Assembly: GCA_045226255.1 (NCBI GenBank)
Contig: JBGVCG010000016.1
Span: 124,001 to 188,000, forward strand
Source of the DNA: UBA1181 sp045226255
GTDB taxonomy: Bacteria; Bacteroidota; Bacteroidia; Bacteroidales; Paludibacteraceae
Length of the DNA: 64,000 bases
Direction: 5' to 3'
The notes beneath the pieces are model-generated. The model ran no database searches. It had not been told where the DNA came from and was given only the letters and a program-made list of their open reading frames with translations. This document shows, piece after piece, positions 1-8,901 of this stretch (position 1 is the stretch's first letter; every line of letters starts with the position of its first letter). The translations under genes were made by a program, and so were the position numbers.

Positions 1-342
1 AATTGGTTTTAACAACTTACTACAACTTACCATTAGCATGTGAATAAAAAATTAATGACACTGAATTATATATTACCCAAAGTCACTAAATGGTTATTAC
101 ATCATATACACATTTAACTTACATCGTTCCAATTTGTGACCCTTTATTTGTAATCTTGCATCACACATCAATACGAATATAGCAAACCGTTTTTTGAATT
201 CCAAATTATATTCTTGAAATCTCTATTTGCCACACTTATTTTGTGTCAATTGGTTAAATAACTTTATTATATTGATTATTTACAATTCCACACTTTTTTC
301 TTTGCTTTCAATTCGTCCCTAATTCGTAGATAATCAGGTGTT
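1..342. other. AT-rich non-coding stretch at the left edge
   Basis: No convincing coding sequence, RNA gene or hairpin terminator is visible here. It lies downstream of lpxB, which reads leftward. A near-consensus -7 box (TAATCTTG, one mismatch to TAnnTTTG) around 151-158 could fire rightward, but no gene follows it in that direction, so I do not call a promoter. Confidence 0.5.
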
Positions 343-1488
343 TTACTCTACTCTACCCTTCTCGTTGAGCGCTTTCCACATCGCATTGGCGGCTCTGTCC
401 GAAGCGGATTCGTGGCCTAACAGTTCGATGAGTTCGTCGTAGTCCCGCAACACCTGCTCCCGCTGGCTCTCCGTAAGTAGTTTGTCGATCTCCTCTCGTA
501 CCTTCTTGACCGTGAAATTCTCGGAAACAAGCTCTTGTACCACCCATTTGTCGGCGATCAGATTCACCAAAGAAATGTATGGCACCCGGATGAAGAGCTC
601 CAGGAATCGGTGGACCAACCACCCTCCCGAAATCATGTAGACGACTACCTGCGGCACACGCAACAGGGCGGTCTCCAACGTGGCGGTGCCTGAGCAGACA
701 ATGGCTAGCTCCGATTGCTGCAACAGTTCGTACGTCTCGTCGTAGATGATTTTCGCGTCGTATTTTTTTATGATGGGGTCGTATACGGATGGGTCGATGG
801 ATTTCACACCGGCTACGACCATCTGGTAGTCCTTGTATTGTGAAGCGGCCTCCAACATGATGGGAAGCGAACTCTTGATCTCTTGCACACGACTGCCCGC
901 CAATAGGGCGATGATTGGTTGCCCTCCGATTCCTGTGCGTGCCTCGAAGGTCTCTCTTGGTTCGTCCTTGTGCTTTCTCGCCTCCACCGCATCGACGCAC
1001 GGATTGCCCACGTAATCGACGGTGTAGCCTCTCTCCCCGAACCATTTCACCTCGAAAGGAAGGATGGAGAAGACCTTGTCCACGTACTTGCGGATGGACT
1101 TCAGACGATACTCCTTCCAAGCCCACAGCTTAGGCGAAATATAGTAATATACGGGCACGGAAGGCATGTTCTCCTTCACGAACTGCGCCATTTTCAGGTT
1201 GAAGCTGGGGTAATCGACTAAGATCAGCACGTCCGGGGTATAGTCTAAGATGGCTTGCTTGCATTGCTTGATGTTCGTCAGGACGGTACGGGCATGGAGC
1301 AACACGGGGATGATGCCCATGAAAGCCATCTCCTTGTAATGTTTCACCAGTTTGCCTCCTTGCGCCAACATCAGGTCGCCGCCAAGGAAACAGAACTCCG
1401 CCCCCGCATCTTTCTTCTTGATGGAGGCCATCAGATTGGAGGCGTGCAGGTCTCCCGACGCCTCTCCCGCTATGATGAAGTATTTCAT
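343..1488 (-). CDS. lpxB: Lipid-A-disaccharide synthase
   Basis: Condenses UDP-2,3-diacylglucosamine with lipid X to make the lipid A disaccharide, at the inner membrane. The family motifs are present: GEASGDLHA near the N terminus, LLAGSR mid-protein and CSGTATLE in the C-terminal GT-B half. The frame is open 23 codons further upstream, but I chose the ATG at 1488 because the protein then begins MKYFIIAGEASGD as in the family, giving 381 residues. This start also forms a 4-base ATGA overlap with the stop of the upstream membrane-protein gene, so translation is probably coupled. Last gene of the leftward surE operon; no clear terminator follows it. Confidence 0.95.
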   Translation of the reverse strand: MKYFIIAGEASGDLHASNLMASIKKKDAGAEFCFLGGDLMLAQGGKLVKHYKEMAFMGIIPVLLHARTVLTNIKQCKQAILDYTPDVLILVDYPSFNLKMAQFVKENMPSVPVYYYISPKLWAWKEYRLKSIRKYVDKVFSILPFEVKWFGERGYTVDYVGNPCVDAVEARKHKDEPRETFEARTGIGGQPIIALLAGSRVQEIKSSLPIMLEAASQYKDYQMVVAGVKSIDPSVYDPIIKKYDAKIIYDETYELLQQSELAIVCSGTATLETALLRVPQVVVYMISGGWLVHRFLELFIRVPYISLVNLIADKWVVQELVSENFTVKKVREEIDKLLTESQREQVLRDYDELIELLGHESASDRAANAMWKALNEKGRVE

Positions 1489-1910
1489 ACGACGTGCAGG
1501 AATAGGAAGGCTGTGATCAATAGGGAGGCAACCACCACCCCGTAGTTCGTCTTCCATCGCTCTAGTTTGTAGAGGATGAAGAACAATATGAGGTTCGGAA
1601 TCATGGCAGTCATCATGATGGTTTGGAAGCCTTCGCTGTTATAGACTTGCTTGAGGAGGTCTTTTAGTCCTACGTCGGGCAATTCGGAGTAGGTCACCAG
1701 ACGGATGGTGATGATGGAAAGCAGGACGGCGCCGAAGAGGCCGACGAAGAAATTGTCGAAAGACATCTTCGGTTTCTTCTCTTCCATCCAGTCTTCGTCG
1801 AAATGTTCCTCGACCATGTGCTCGCCGAGCATTTCTTCCTCGAACTCATCCTCCTCTTCGTCGGAATGGTCCTTGTCCAAGTAATCTTCGTTCAATCTGT
1901 TATTTGCCAT
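1485..1910 (-). CDS. Small acidic membrane protein between surE and lpxB
   Basis: 141 residues, family not recognised. The first 45 or so residues are strongly acidic with many Asp and Glu and look disordered. Three hydrophobic segments follow, at roughly residues 52-70, 98-112 and 122-140, so it is probably an inner-membrane protein with the acidic tail in the cytoplasm. Its start overlaps the end of surE by 11 bases and its stop overlaps the lpxB start, so it is made with both. The position suggests a link to the envelope or lipid A, but nothing in the sequence shows a function. Confidence 0.75.
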   Translation of the reverse strand: MANNRLNEDYLDKDHSDEEEDEFEEEMLGEHMVEEHFDEDWMEEKKPKMSFDNFFVGLFGAVLLSIITIRLVTYSELPDVGLKDLLKQVYNSEGFQTIMMTAMIPNLILFFILYKLERWKTNYGVVVASLLITAFLFLHVV

Positions 1911-2661
1911 ATTTGTATTTCAGTTTGTTTAAGTAATTATAGTCTGTGTGGTCCACGAGCATAGGTACTACGGATGCCATGTGGTGCGCAAGCGCCCACT
2001 CGTCGGTGTCCTCCGCCTCCGGTTCACGGTTGTGGAACTCTCCGGCCAAGAGGTAAGCGTCGGTGTCGTAAGGCATGTACTCCTCGCTCCAGCGGGCATT
2101 GGCCTCGCGGCAGAAGCGGATCTCCTTCACTTCTCCTTCCGGGAAGTTCACGTTCAGCAGAGTGCCCAAAGGCAATGGTGTGCTCAGCACGTCGCTGATC
2201 ATCTGTGATATGATGGGCAGGGCGTGCTCCAAGTCCAGCTTGGCTGCGAATTGCACGCTGGAGAAGGCGATGGAGGATATGTTGTTGACGCATCCTTCGA
2301 TGGCGGCGCCGATCGTTCCCGAATAGACCGCATTCACCGAGGAGTTGGACCCATGGTTGATGCCTGAGATTACCAAGTCGGGACGTTTCTCCTTGAAGAT
2401 GGTGTATAGGGAAAGCTTCACACAGTCCACGGGCGTTCCGTTGCAGGAGTAGACGGTCATCTCCTCGCTTTCAGAGACCAAGGTCATCTTCAGGGGTACG
2501 CTATGGGTGATGGCGCATGATTTTCCCGACTGTTGGCAGTCTGGCGCCACAATCACCACCTTTCCGTGCTGGCGGGCCACCTCCGACAGTTTAGTGATAC
2601 CGTCTGATTGGTAACCATCGTCGTTGGTGATCAGTATGATTGGTTTTTCTTTTTTCATCAT
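1900..2661 (-). CDS. surE: 5'/3'-nucleotidase SurE
   Basis: Metal-dependent nucleoside monophosphate phosphatase of the survival protein SurE family. Visible motifs are ITNDDG at about residues 11-16 (metal-binding Asp pair), the VAPDCQQSG segment and SGINHGSN with the following YSGTIGAA. 253 residues is the usual length. Two in-frame ATGs (2661, 2658) sit side by side and overlap the TGA of the upstream glycoside hydrolase gene, so it is translated in the same operon. A surE-lpxB neighbourhood is, to my knowledge, common in Bacteroidales. Confidence 0.95.
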   Translation of the reverse strand: MMKKEKPIILITNDDGYQSDGITKLSEVARQHGKVVIVAPDCQQSGKSCAITHSVPLKMTLVSESEEMTVYSCNGTPVDCVKLSLYTIFKEKRPDLVISGINHGSNSSVNAVYSGTIGAAIEGCVNNISSIAFSSVQFAAKLDLEHALPIISQMISDVLSTPLPLGTLLNVNFPEGEVKEIRFCREANARWSEEYMPYDTDAYLLAGEFHNREPEAEDTDEWALAHHMASVVPMLVDHTDYNYLNKLKYKYGK

Positions 2662-4202
2662 TCGTATATTTTGATCATAGTCTGTTTCATAGCCGGCTGC
2701 CTTTTCCAGTATAGGAAGGTCTCCGGTTCGGACTCGTTTCCGTAGCGGTTCACGGCCGTTACGACTATGTTATAGATCGTGTCGTTGAGTTTATACTGAG
2801 AGAGGTTGACCTCCGTGTCAGGGGTCAAGCAGAGGATGTTCTTAGGGTTATCGAAGTCACACTCCTCCGTGTCCTCGAAGGCGTAGACCACATAGTAGGA
2901 TATCGCTTCTCCCCCATCCGCCACGACTGGGCTCCAGCGGAGCGTGTCCGAGTCGATGCGCACATTCAGAGGGAAAAACGCCTCCGCACCCTTTCCGTGC
3001 GTAGGAGGCAAGGCGGGATAAGGCTGGTACGTGGTCTTTAAGCTATCCAGCAAGCCTTGTGGGTTGCGCAGGAAGTAGCAGGTGCTGTAGTAGATGACAC
3101 CCTCAATATCAACGCATTGCTCGTTGAAGCGTAGTTGGCGGGCCAATTCGTTGGGTGTCTTCCACGCTTTGGTCTTGTTCACGGCGAGGCCTGATGCGTA
3201 GAGCCCGAAGTAGAGGTTGCAGTTCTTCACGTTCTCGCGCCACCATGGGGCCAAAACTGCGTAGTCCGCTACTGTCTTGCCTACTTCCCAATAGAGTTGT
3301 GGGGCGATGTAGTCGATCCATCCCTTGTCCGCCCAAAGCAGCACGTCGGCGTAGAGGTCGTCGTAGTTGGTGCATCCTGCCTTCGTGTTGGAGCCTTTCG
3401 GGTCTTGCGACTTGTTCCTCCACACGCCGAACGGACTGATGCCGAACTGCACCCAAGGCTTGGTTTCGAGCAACATCTCATGGATGCGCTTCACGATACG
3501 GTTGACGTTGTCGCGGCGCCAGTCGCCTTTATCCTTGAATCCATGGTTGTTCGCGCGGAAGGTACCCTCGTCGGGGAATTCCTTTCCTTTGATGGGGTAT
3601 GGATAGAAGTAGTCGTCGAGGTGCAGACCGTCTATGTCGTAGCGTGTGACGATATCCTTGAGCACTTTCAGTAGGAATTTCGCGGTCTCCTCTTTTCCTG
3701 GGTCGAAATAGATTTTCTCCCCATAGTTGATGAATAATTCAGGCTTTTTGTGGTAGATATGGTTGGCGGCGAGTTGTGCGGTTGGCGTGTTGGTCACACG
3801 GTATGGATTGATCCATGCGTGCAGTTCCATGCAACGCTTGTGGCACTCTTCCACGGCCACTTGTAGGGGGTCGAAGTCGGTTGACGGGGCTTTCCCTTGT
3901 TCCCCCGTCAACCACTCGGACCATGGTTCCAGTTTAGACTTATAGAGTGCGTCGGCGGTCGGTCTCACCTGAAACATGATCGCATTGATACCGCACTGGT
4001 GCAGCGAGTCGATGGTCGAGACCAATTCCTTTTTCTGAGATTCAGCGGGAGCTGTTTTGTCTGTGGGCCAATCGATATTGGCCACGGTCGCCATCCATGC
4101 GCCCCGCATTTCACGTTTTTTATGTGCGGAAGCTGCAGAGAATGAGGCGAATAGAAAAAATATAACCGCAAATGCCCTCGTTATAAGTCTTTTATTTTTC
4201 AT
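2658..4202 (-). CDS. Secreted glycoside hydrolase-like protein (GHL10 / DUF187)
   Basis: 514 residues with a signal peptide (about residues 1-26, cleaved near SAASA). The mature part opens with the EMRGAWMATVANIDWP block and has GLHLDDYFYPYP around residue 194, both typical of the family-10-like glycosyl hydrolases (PF02638). From about residue 420 the C-terminal part resembles a fibronectin type III module. Family members are cell-wall or periplasmic proteins; some relatives act on peptidoglycan glycans and many are uncharacterised, so the substrate is open. Overlaps the end of the GH5 gene by 11 bases. Confidence 0.88.
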   Translation of the reverse strand: MKNKRLITRAFAVIFFLFASFSAASAHKKREMRGAWMATVANIDWPTDKTAPAESQKKELVSTIDSLHQCGINAIMFQVRPTADALYKSKLEPWSEWLTGEQGKAPSTDFDPLQVAVEECHKRCMELHAWINPYRVTNTPTAQLAANHIYHKKPELFINYGEKIYFDPGKEETAKFLLKVLKDIVTRYDIDGLHLDDYFYPYPIKGKEFPDEGTFRANNHGFKDKGDWRRDNVNRIVKRIHEMLLETKPWVQFGISPFGVWRNKSQDPKGSNTKAGCTNYDDLYADVLLWADKGWIDYIAPQLYWEVGKTVADYAVLAPWWRENVKNCNLYFGLYASGLAVNKTKAWKTPNELARQLRFNEQCVDIEGVIYYSTCYFLRNPQGLLDSLKTTYQPYPALPPTHGKGAEAFFPLNVRIDSDTLRWSPVVADGGEAISYYVVYAFEDTEECDFDNPKNILCLTPDTEVNLSQYKLNDTIYNIVVTAVNRYGNESEPETFLYWKRQPAMKQTMIKIYE

Positions 4203-5457
4203 GTAGTTTCTTGTAAATATATTGGCCGGACTCCGTAAGGATTCGTTTGTCGCAAAGGAGAAGGTTGCCTTCGTTCCACTTCAGCGTCGCACTGGCTCCA
4301 CCTTCCGCGCTAAAGCTCCAGTTGCACCAGCTTACTTTTTGTCCGCCCAGGTTGTCACCATCCAGAATCTTCAACCAACGGTCTGTGATGTCTGGTCTGA
4401 AGTTGGTCCAGCCGCTTGCGTCGGTCGTTCCGAATTCAGTGACAAAGATAGGCAAAGTTGCCAAAATACAAGGCGTATGGGTTGTTGAATCTCCCTCACG
4501 GAGCGGTTTCATGTAGTCATGACCTCTGTAAGGGGAATCTTTGTCTATGCCGTCGTAGTGGGAAGCTGAATAGAAATGGAAAGAGTACATCAGGTTGTCA
4601 TAAACGTTGCCGTTCTCGTCCTGAGGCTCGTTGCCGATAACCACGTGGGCGTCTTGGCTCCAGTTAGGCGTACCGCAGATGCAGATGACGTCCTTATCGT
4701 ATGATCTGATGATCTTCAGCATATCCTCGCAATATGGCTTGATATGGTTAGGCCAAGTGGTGGCGCCGTTGCGAGGGTTCGGCTCGTTGCAGAGCTCGTA
4801 GAGCACGTGCTTCTGGTTCTGGAAACGACGGGCGCAATAGGTGAAGAAGTCACCCGCCAAGTCGATGCCTGAGGATGGGTGCTTGCGGTACTGCTTCGCC
4901 TCTGGGTTGCCTGGGTTGTGCACGTGCCAATCGATCAGGATGTACATACCGTTCTCGCCGCACCATTTCACAGCGTTCTCGAGGTGACGGGAACGGTGCG
5001 TCTCGTTGTAAGCGTAACCGCCCTCCTCGTCTACGTAGAAGACGATACGGAAGACGTTGCAGTTCCAGTCGTACCGCAATGCCTTGATGTTTTCTTCGGT
5101 GATTTCAGCCACACCAGCCCATTGCAGACCGTGTGAACTCATGCCTTTCAGTTGAACGGGATTTCCTTTCTCGTCGCACAAGACGCGAACTCCTTTCTCA
5201 TTAGGAGCGACCTTCAGTTTTCCCCATTTGCCAACAGGAGAGTTGGCCGGATATTCCATTGGAGGAAGAATCTCTGCGTTTAATGCGTCCTGGGTGATTT
5301 CACCAATACCCGATACTTTCTTCTGTTCTTTACTCTCTACTTTTTTCTCTTCACTTCCCTTCGCATCTTTACTTGCGTTGTCGCTCGTGTTCGAGTTGCC
5401 GCAAGCCATCATCAAAGTTGCCAAGCATGGTATTAGAATACGTTTCAACATAAGCAT
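4192..5457 (-). CDS. GH5-family endoglucanase-like lipoprotein
   Basis: Probable surface or periplasmic lipoprotein: a short signal sequence ends in a lipobox LMMACG. The (beta/alpha)8 catalytic domain shows the GH5 hallmarks: LQWAG near the start, acid/base Glu in LYELCNEPNP (about residue 224) and nucleophile Glu in VTEFGTT (about 339). It most likely cleaves beta-1,4-glucans, though the specificity cannot be read off. The frame is open to 5541, but the -7 box at 5483-5490 would put the transcript start just inside that extension. I therefore take ATG 5457 (or 5451), giving about 421 residues. First gene of the operon that runs on to lpxB. Confidence 0.88.
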   Translation of the reverse strand: MLMLKRILIPCLATLMMACGNSNTSDNASKDAKGSEEKKVESKEQKKVSGIGEITQDALNAEILPPMEYPANSPVGKWGKLKVAPNEKGVRVLCDEKGNPVQLKGMSSHGLQWAGVAEITEENIKALRYDWNCNVFRIVFYVDEEGGYAYNETHRSRHLENAVKWCGENGMYILIDWHVHNPGNPEAKQYRKHPSSGIDLAGDFFTYCARRFQNQKHVLYELCNEPNPRNGATTWPNHIKPYCEDMLKIIRSYDKDVICICGTPNWSQDAHVVIGNEPQDENGNVYDNLMYSFHFYSASHYDGIDKDSPYRGHDYMKPLREGDSTTHTPCILATLPIFVTEFGTTDASGWTNFRPDITDRWLKILDGDNLGGQKVSWCNWSFSAEGGASATLKWNEGNLLLCDKRILTESGQYIYKKLHEK

Positions 5458-5482
5458 TGTATTAAAGTAAAACTTGTTCATA

Positions 5483-5514
5483 CAAATATAAACATTTTTT
5501 CCATTCGTGCAATA
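5483..5514 (-). promoter_or_regulatory. Promoter of the GH5-surE-lpxB operon
   Basis: On the minus strand TATATTTG (5490-5483) matches the Bacteroidetes -7 consensus TAnnTTTG, with TATTGC (5514-5509) as a weaker -33 element 18 bases upstream. The expected start of transcription is about 30 bases before ATG 5457. Confidence 0.65.
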
Positions 5515-5570
5515 GCGAAATTGTACAATTGTGGATGACATTCCATAGAAATATCAATGGAATGTTCAAC

Positions 5571-5625
5571 AAAAAAATTGAGGCGGAAATCTTATCCCTG
5601 TCATAAGGGAAAGAACTTCCGCCTC
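5571..5625 (-). terminator. Intrinsic terminator of the GH43 gene
   Basis: A 9-base perfect inverted repeat (GAGGCGGAA 5580-5588 with TTCCGCCTC 5617-5625) is followed on the minus strand by a run of seven T. It sits 45 bases after the GH43 stop. Confidence 0.85.
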
Positions 5626-5669
5626 GGCCTGTACTGATGTGAATTATTCCTTTCTCACATAAGTGTTTG

Positions 5670-7742
5670 TTATTTGCATATTATGAGTTTACTGAATCCT
5701 TCAGCATGAACCAAATAGATGCCCGATGGGTACCCTTTGTTTTCCAGAATATCCGGAAGGGTGTCTATTTGGTCGGTGTATATCGACAACACCTCTAATG
5801 GTTTGCCGAATAAATTATATACGGTCAATTCAATTGGTGCATGGCGGTTCTCTTCGGACCATTCGTCCATGATACCTGTATCGTCACCATTTTCTCCCTT
5901 GAAGTGAATCCAGTCCAAATTCGCGTAAGCTCCCGTTAATAGCACTTTCAGAATATGTTCACCTTCTGGCAGTTCCTTCGTCTTTCCTTTCACCACTGAA
6001 TAGGTGTTCCAATCTTCTGTGTTAGGAACTTCGATCTCCTCACTCACCTCTTTATCATCTATAAACAACTGAATTCCGGAAGTGTTGAGTCCGCACGCTG
6101 TCCGAAGCTCATATTCATACGCCTTCGCCTCCTTCACTTGAACACTGTATTCCAACCACTCGCCTTCATTCGTGTAGCCGATGGCATAGCCTTCTGATGG
6201 ATCATCATCAGCTGCAACTGTTACGATATCTACCCTATCCTCTCTATATTGTTTGCCTTGATTCTCCATGTCTGCATCATAATAGGCACGGTTTTGTCCC
6301 CCTTCATCATAGTCCTCGAATTCGATTTTGCCTGGAATCGAAAGGGTTATTCCGTTATATGGAGTTTGAGGGATTGGTGTCGAGTTGGTGGTGAAATACC
6401 AGTAGTCAAAATCGAAAAGCTCTGTGTTCGAAGCTCCCTTGAAGACAAAGAAAATATCATGTATACCGACGGTATTTGCCACTTCACACTCCAACTCGCG
6501 CCATGAACCGTTTGTGCTTTCCACATTCAATGTGCCTATCAGCTCTCCATCCTGTTTGTCCAAGTGGATTTCAATGCTTGCGTTGTTTTTGCTTGAGACT
6601 GAAGCTGTGAAGAGGTCTGCCCCCATATCCCCGAAATCGATGCAACGTACTTTGATATAGTCATTGTTGTGGATCTTGTTGATATAGACTCCATTATTGT
6701 TTTTTTCAGCCCCCACGCCATAGCTCCACGCTTTTGTTTCCGCTTCAACACGTTTGTATGGATCCACATAATGGATCGGTTTGACCACACCCTCATCTGT
6801 CATACTCAATTTAGGAATCGAGCCATCGGCATTCCAGGTAAACTCCTCCACTGCTGATGTTCGATTGTAACCGCCTGCTCCGGGAACCCGACGTTGGTTG
6901 TGGTAAAAGAAGAAATTGCGTCCCTTGAATTCAATAATGCCACAGTGGTTGGTAAAGGCGGAACCTGTGCTTGGTTCCATGATAAGTCCACCCCACGTCC
7001 ATGGACCTGTCGGTGAATCACTGGTTGAGTAGGAAATGCGCTCACCTCCATTGCCTGTGCCATGTGAAGCGTATAACATGTAGTACTTGTTGTTACGTTT
7101 GTGAATCCAAGGGCCTTCCGTATAAACGGATGAGCCACCAGACGAAAATCCACGACTCATATCCACTTCGTGAATTCCTCCGTCAAAGGAGATCATGTCT
7201 TCATTGAGTTTCGCCCAAAACAATTTTGAATTTCCCCAATAGAGATAGGCCTGTCCATCGTCGTCGATCCATACGGTTGGGTCGATATACGACCAGTTCG
7301 GTCCTGCCAGATGTCTATTCCCGCTCAAAGCGTTCTTGAAGGGGCCTTCTGGTCTGTCCGCCACAGCCACATTGATGGCATAACCTCCTCCTGTCGAAGA
7401 GTTCACCGTCACATAGTAGTAGTATTTGCCATTACGACGGATGACTTGTGCGGCCCAGTCGCCATCCTTATTGGCATTAGGAAAATCTCTGGAACTCAAT
7501 ATGATTGTACCTCGGTCGGTCCAATTCACCATATCGGTGGAAGATGAAACTCTCCACCCGTCCATCGTAAAAAAGGATCCGCCCAAATCATTCCCTGTAT
7601 AAACAAAAACCGTATCATCTATGACAACCGGCGCTGGATCGGGTGAATAATAGGTCTGAATAATCGGATTGTCCGCCAAAGCAATATTAGAGGTGATCAT
7701 TATAGCTCCTCCTAACCCCAAAATCTTTACTGTGTTTTTCAT
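5670..7742 (-). CDS. Secreted GH43 glycosidase with two CBM6 modules
   Basis: 690 residues, signal peptide ending near residue 23. The five-bladed GH43 domain (about 25-320) starts with YSPDPAPVVIDDTVFVYTG; the Asp in SPDP is the expected general base, YIDPTVW carries the pKa-modulating Asp, and YTEGPWI the expected acid Glu. Two carbohydrate-binding modules of CBM6 type follow at about 330-455 and 474-617, the second with GEWLEYSVQV and LDWIHFK. The last 50 residues look like a shortened secretion tail (YNLFGKPLE then SGIYLVHAEG). Family members are beta-xylosidases or arabinofuranosidases; CBM6 fits xylan. Probably a single-gene unit with its own terminator. Confidence 0.92.
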   Translation of the reverse strand: MKNTVKILGLGGAIMITSNIALADNPIIQTYYSPDPAPVVIDDTVFVYTGNDLGGSFFTMDGWRVSSSTDMVNWTDRGTIILSSRDFPNANKDGDWAAQVIRRNGKYYYYVTVNSSTGGGYAINVAVADRPEGPFKNALSGNRHLAGPNWSYIDPTVWIDDDGQAYLYWGNSKLFWAKLNEDMISFDGGIHEVDMSRGFSSGGSSVYTEGPWIHKRNNKYYMLYASHGTGNGGERISYSTSDSPTGPWTWGGLIMEPSTGSAFTNHCGIIEFKGRNFFFYHNQRRVPGAGGYNRTSAVEEFTWNADGSIPKLSMTDEGVVKPIHYVDPYKRVEAETKAWSYGVGAEKNNNGVYINKIHNNDYIKVRCIDFGDMGADLFTASVSSKNNASIEIHLDKQDGELIGTLNVESTNGSWRELECEVANTVGIHDIFFVFKGASNTELFDFDYWYFTTNSTPIPQTPYNGITLSIPGKIEFEDYDEGGQNRAYYDADMENQGKQYREDRVDIVTVAADDDPSEGYAIGYTNEGEWLEYSVQVKEAKAYEYELRTACGLNTSGIQLFIDDKEVSEEIEVPNTEDWNTYSVVKGKTKELPEGEHILKVLLTGAYANLDWIHFKGENGDDTGIMDEWSEENRHAPIELTVYNLFGKPLEVLSIYTDQIDTLPDILENKGYPSGIYLVHAEGFSKLIICK

Positions 7743-7918
7743 TCTTTGTAAGTATTATGGTTCTCTAAATTTTTTACAAGTTTAGGCCTTATATTTTCTA
7801 TTTGCTATGAGAAATGACGCAACGGCAAGTATTATTGTGTCAAATTCATCAATTATGTCTATATATTATTATTCTAGGCCTGATATTTACGCTCTTTGGG
7901 CCATTTGATCGAGACAGA

Positions 7919-8737
7919 TTACTTTTTGCGACTCTTTTTCTTTGTCTGTTTGCCCCCTTCTTTTTTCTCTGTCTCTTTTTTGCTTTTCTTATCCAATTGA
8001 ACTGGACCGATCTGCTTCATTAGACGCATGATTTTCTTCTGTCTGCTGAGGATGTAGGAGGTCGGATTGGCTGGATTGTACCTGCGGGGTGCGGGCAATG
8101 AGGCTGCGATGAGGGCGGCTTGTTCCTGGGTCAGTTTGGCCGCACTTTTCTGGTAGTAGTGTTTGCTGGCGGCTTCGACACCATAGATGCCGTTGCCTGT
8201 TTCCGCCACGTTCAGGTAGACTTCCATGATCCGTTTTTTCGGCCAAAAGAGTTCTATCAGCACGGTGAAGTAGCATTCCAGCCCTTTCCTTACCCATGTG
8301 CGGCTGGGCCATAGGAAAATGTTCTTGGCAGTTTGTTGCGAGATGGTGCTTGCCCCGTATATCTTCTTTCCTTTCTCGTTCATCTTTTTGGCCTTGGAGA
8401 TGGCGTCGAAGTCGAATCCCCAATGGCTCATGAAGAGGTTGTCCTCGGAGGCGACGACCGCATTGACCATCTCAGGGGATATCTTCTCGATGGGTACCCA
8501 CTGCTTTTTGAGCTGAACGACCTTCCCGTCGGTCAACTGTTCCATGGAACGTATCAGCATGAGCGGTGTGATGGGTACGGGTACGAAACGATATAGGAGC
8601 GTCATGAAGATGCTGGACGCGAAAAATATGAATATCACCCGCTTCATCACATACTTTAGGGTGCCTTTCCAACCCTTGATATCGGGTTTTTGAGTAAACT
8701 TCCGTAGTATGTTAACATTTTTTTTGATTATACCCAT
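7919..8737 (-). CDS. mtgA: Monofunctional biosynthetic peptidoglycan transglycosylase
   Basis: Polymerises lipid II into glycan strands at the outer face of the inner membrane. One membrane anchor lies near residues 28-46. The GT51 domain carries catalytic Glu in VVASEDNLF (about residue 99), GASTISQQTAKN and the KKRIMEVYLNVAETG block. No transpeptidase domain follows, which is what defines MtgA. The last 25 residues are a Lys-rich tail (KKKSRKK end). The frame could start at a TTG at 8761, but ATG 8737 is preferred, giving 272 residues. About 140 bases separate it from panB upstream. Confidence 0.93.
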   Translation of the reverse strand: MGIIKKNVNILRKFTQKPDIKGWKGTLKYVMKRVIFIFFASSIFMTLLYRFVPVPITPLMLIRSMEQLTDGKVVQLKKQWVPIEKISPEMVNAVVASEDNLFMSHWGFDFDAISKAKKMNEKGKKIYGASTISQQTAKNIFLWPSRTWVRKGLECYFTVLIELFWPKKRIMEVYLNVAETGNGIYGVEAASKHYYQKSAAKLTQEQAALIAASLPAPRRYNPANPTSYILSRQKKIMRLMKQIGPVQLDKKSKKETEKKEGGKQTKKKSRKK

Positions 8738-8842
8738 ATTTTTTTCGTTTTGCACTTTCAAATATCATAAAAATATGGGAACTTTACAAATGCATAAACA
8801 TATTATATTTTCTTAGTTATGGTTTAGGTTAAATAAAGTAGA

Positions 8843-8880
8843 AAAGGGGAGTCTGTGAAGATTCCCCTTTTTTCTTTGGT
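8843..8880 (-). terminator. Terminator after panB
   Basis: AAAGGGGA (8843-8850) pairs with TCCCCTTT (8863-8870). T-rich sequence follows on either strand, so it may work both ways; only panB reads into it from the right. Confidence 0.7.
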
Positions 8881-8901
8881 ATGTTTATATGTGTTTATAA
8901 A

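Noticed and set aside
343..1557. LpxB starting at 1557
   Set aside because: The extra 23 residues do not resemble LpxB; ATG 1488 fits the family and the ATGA overlap.
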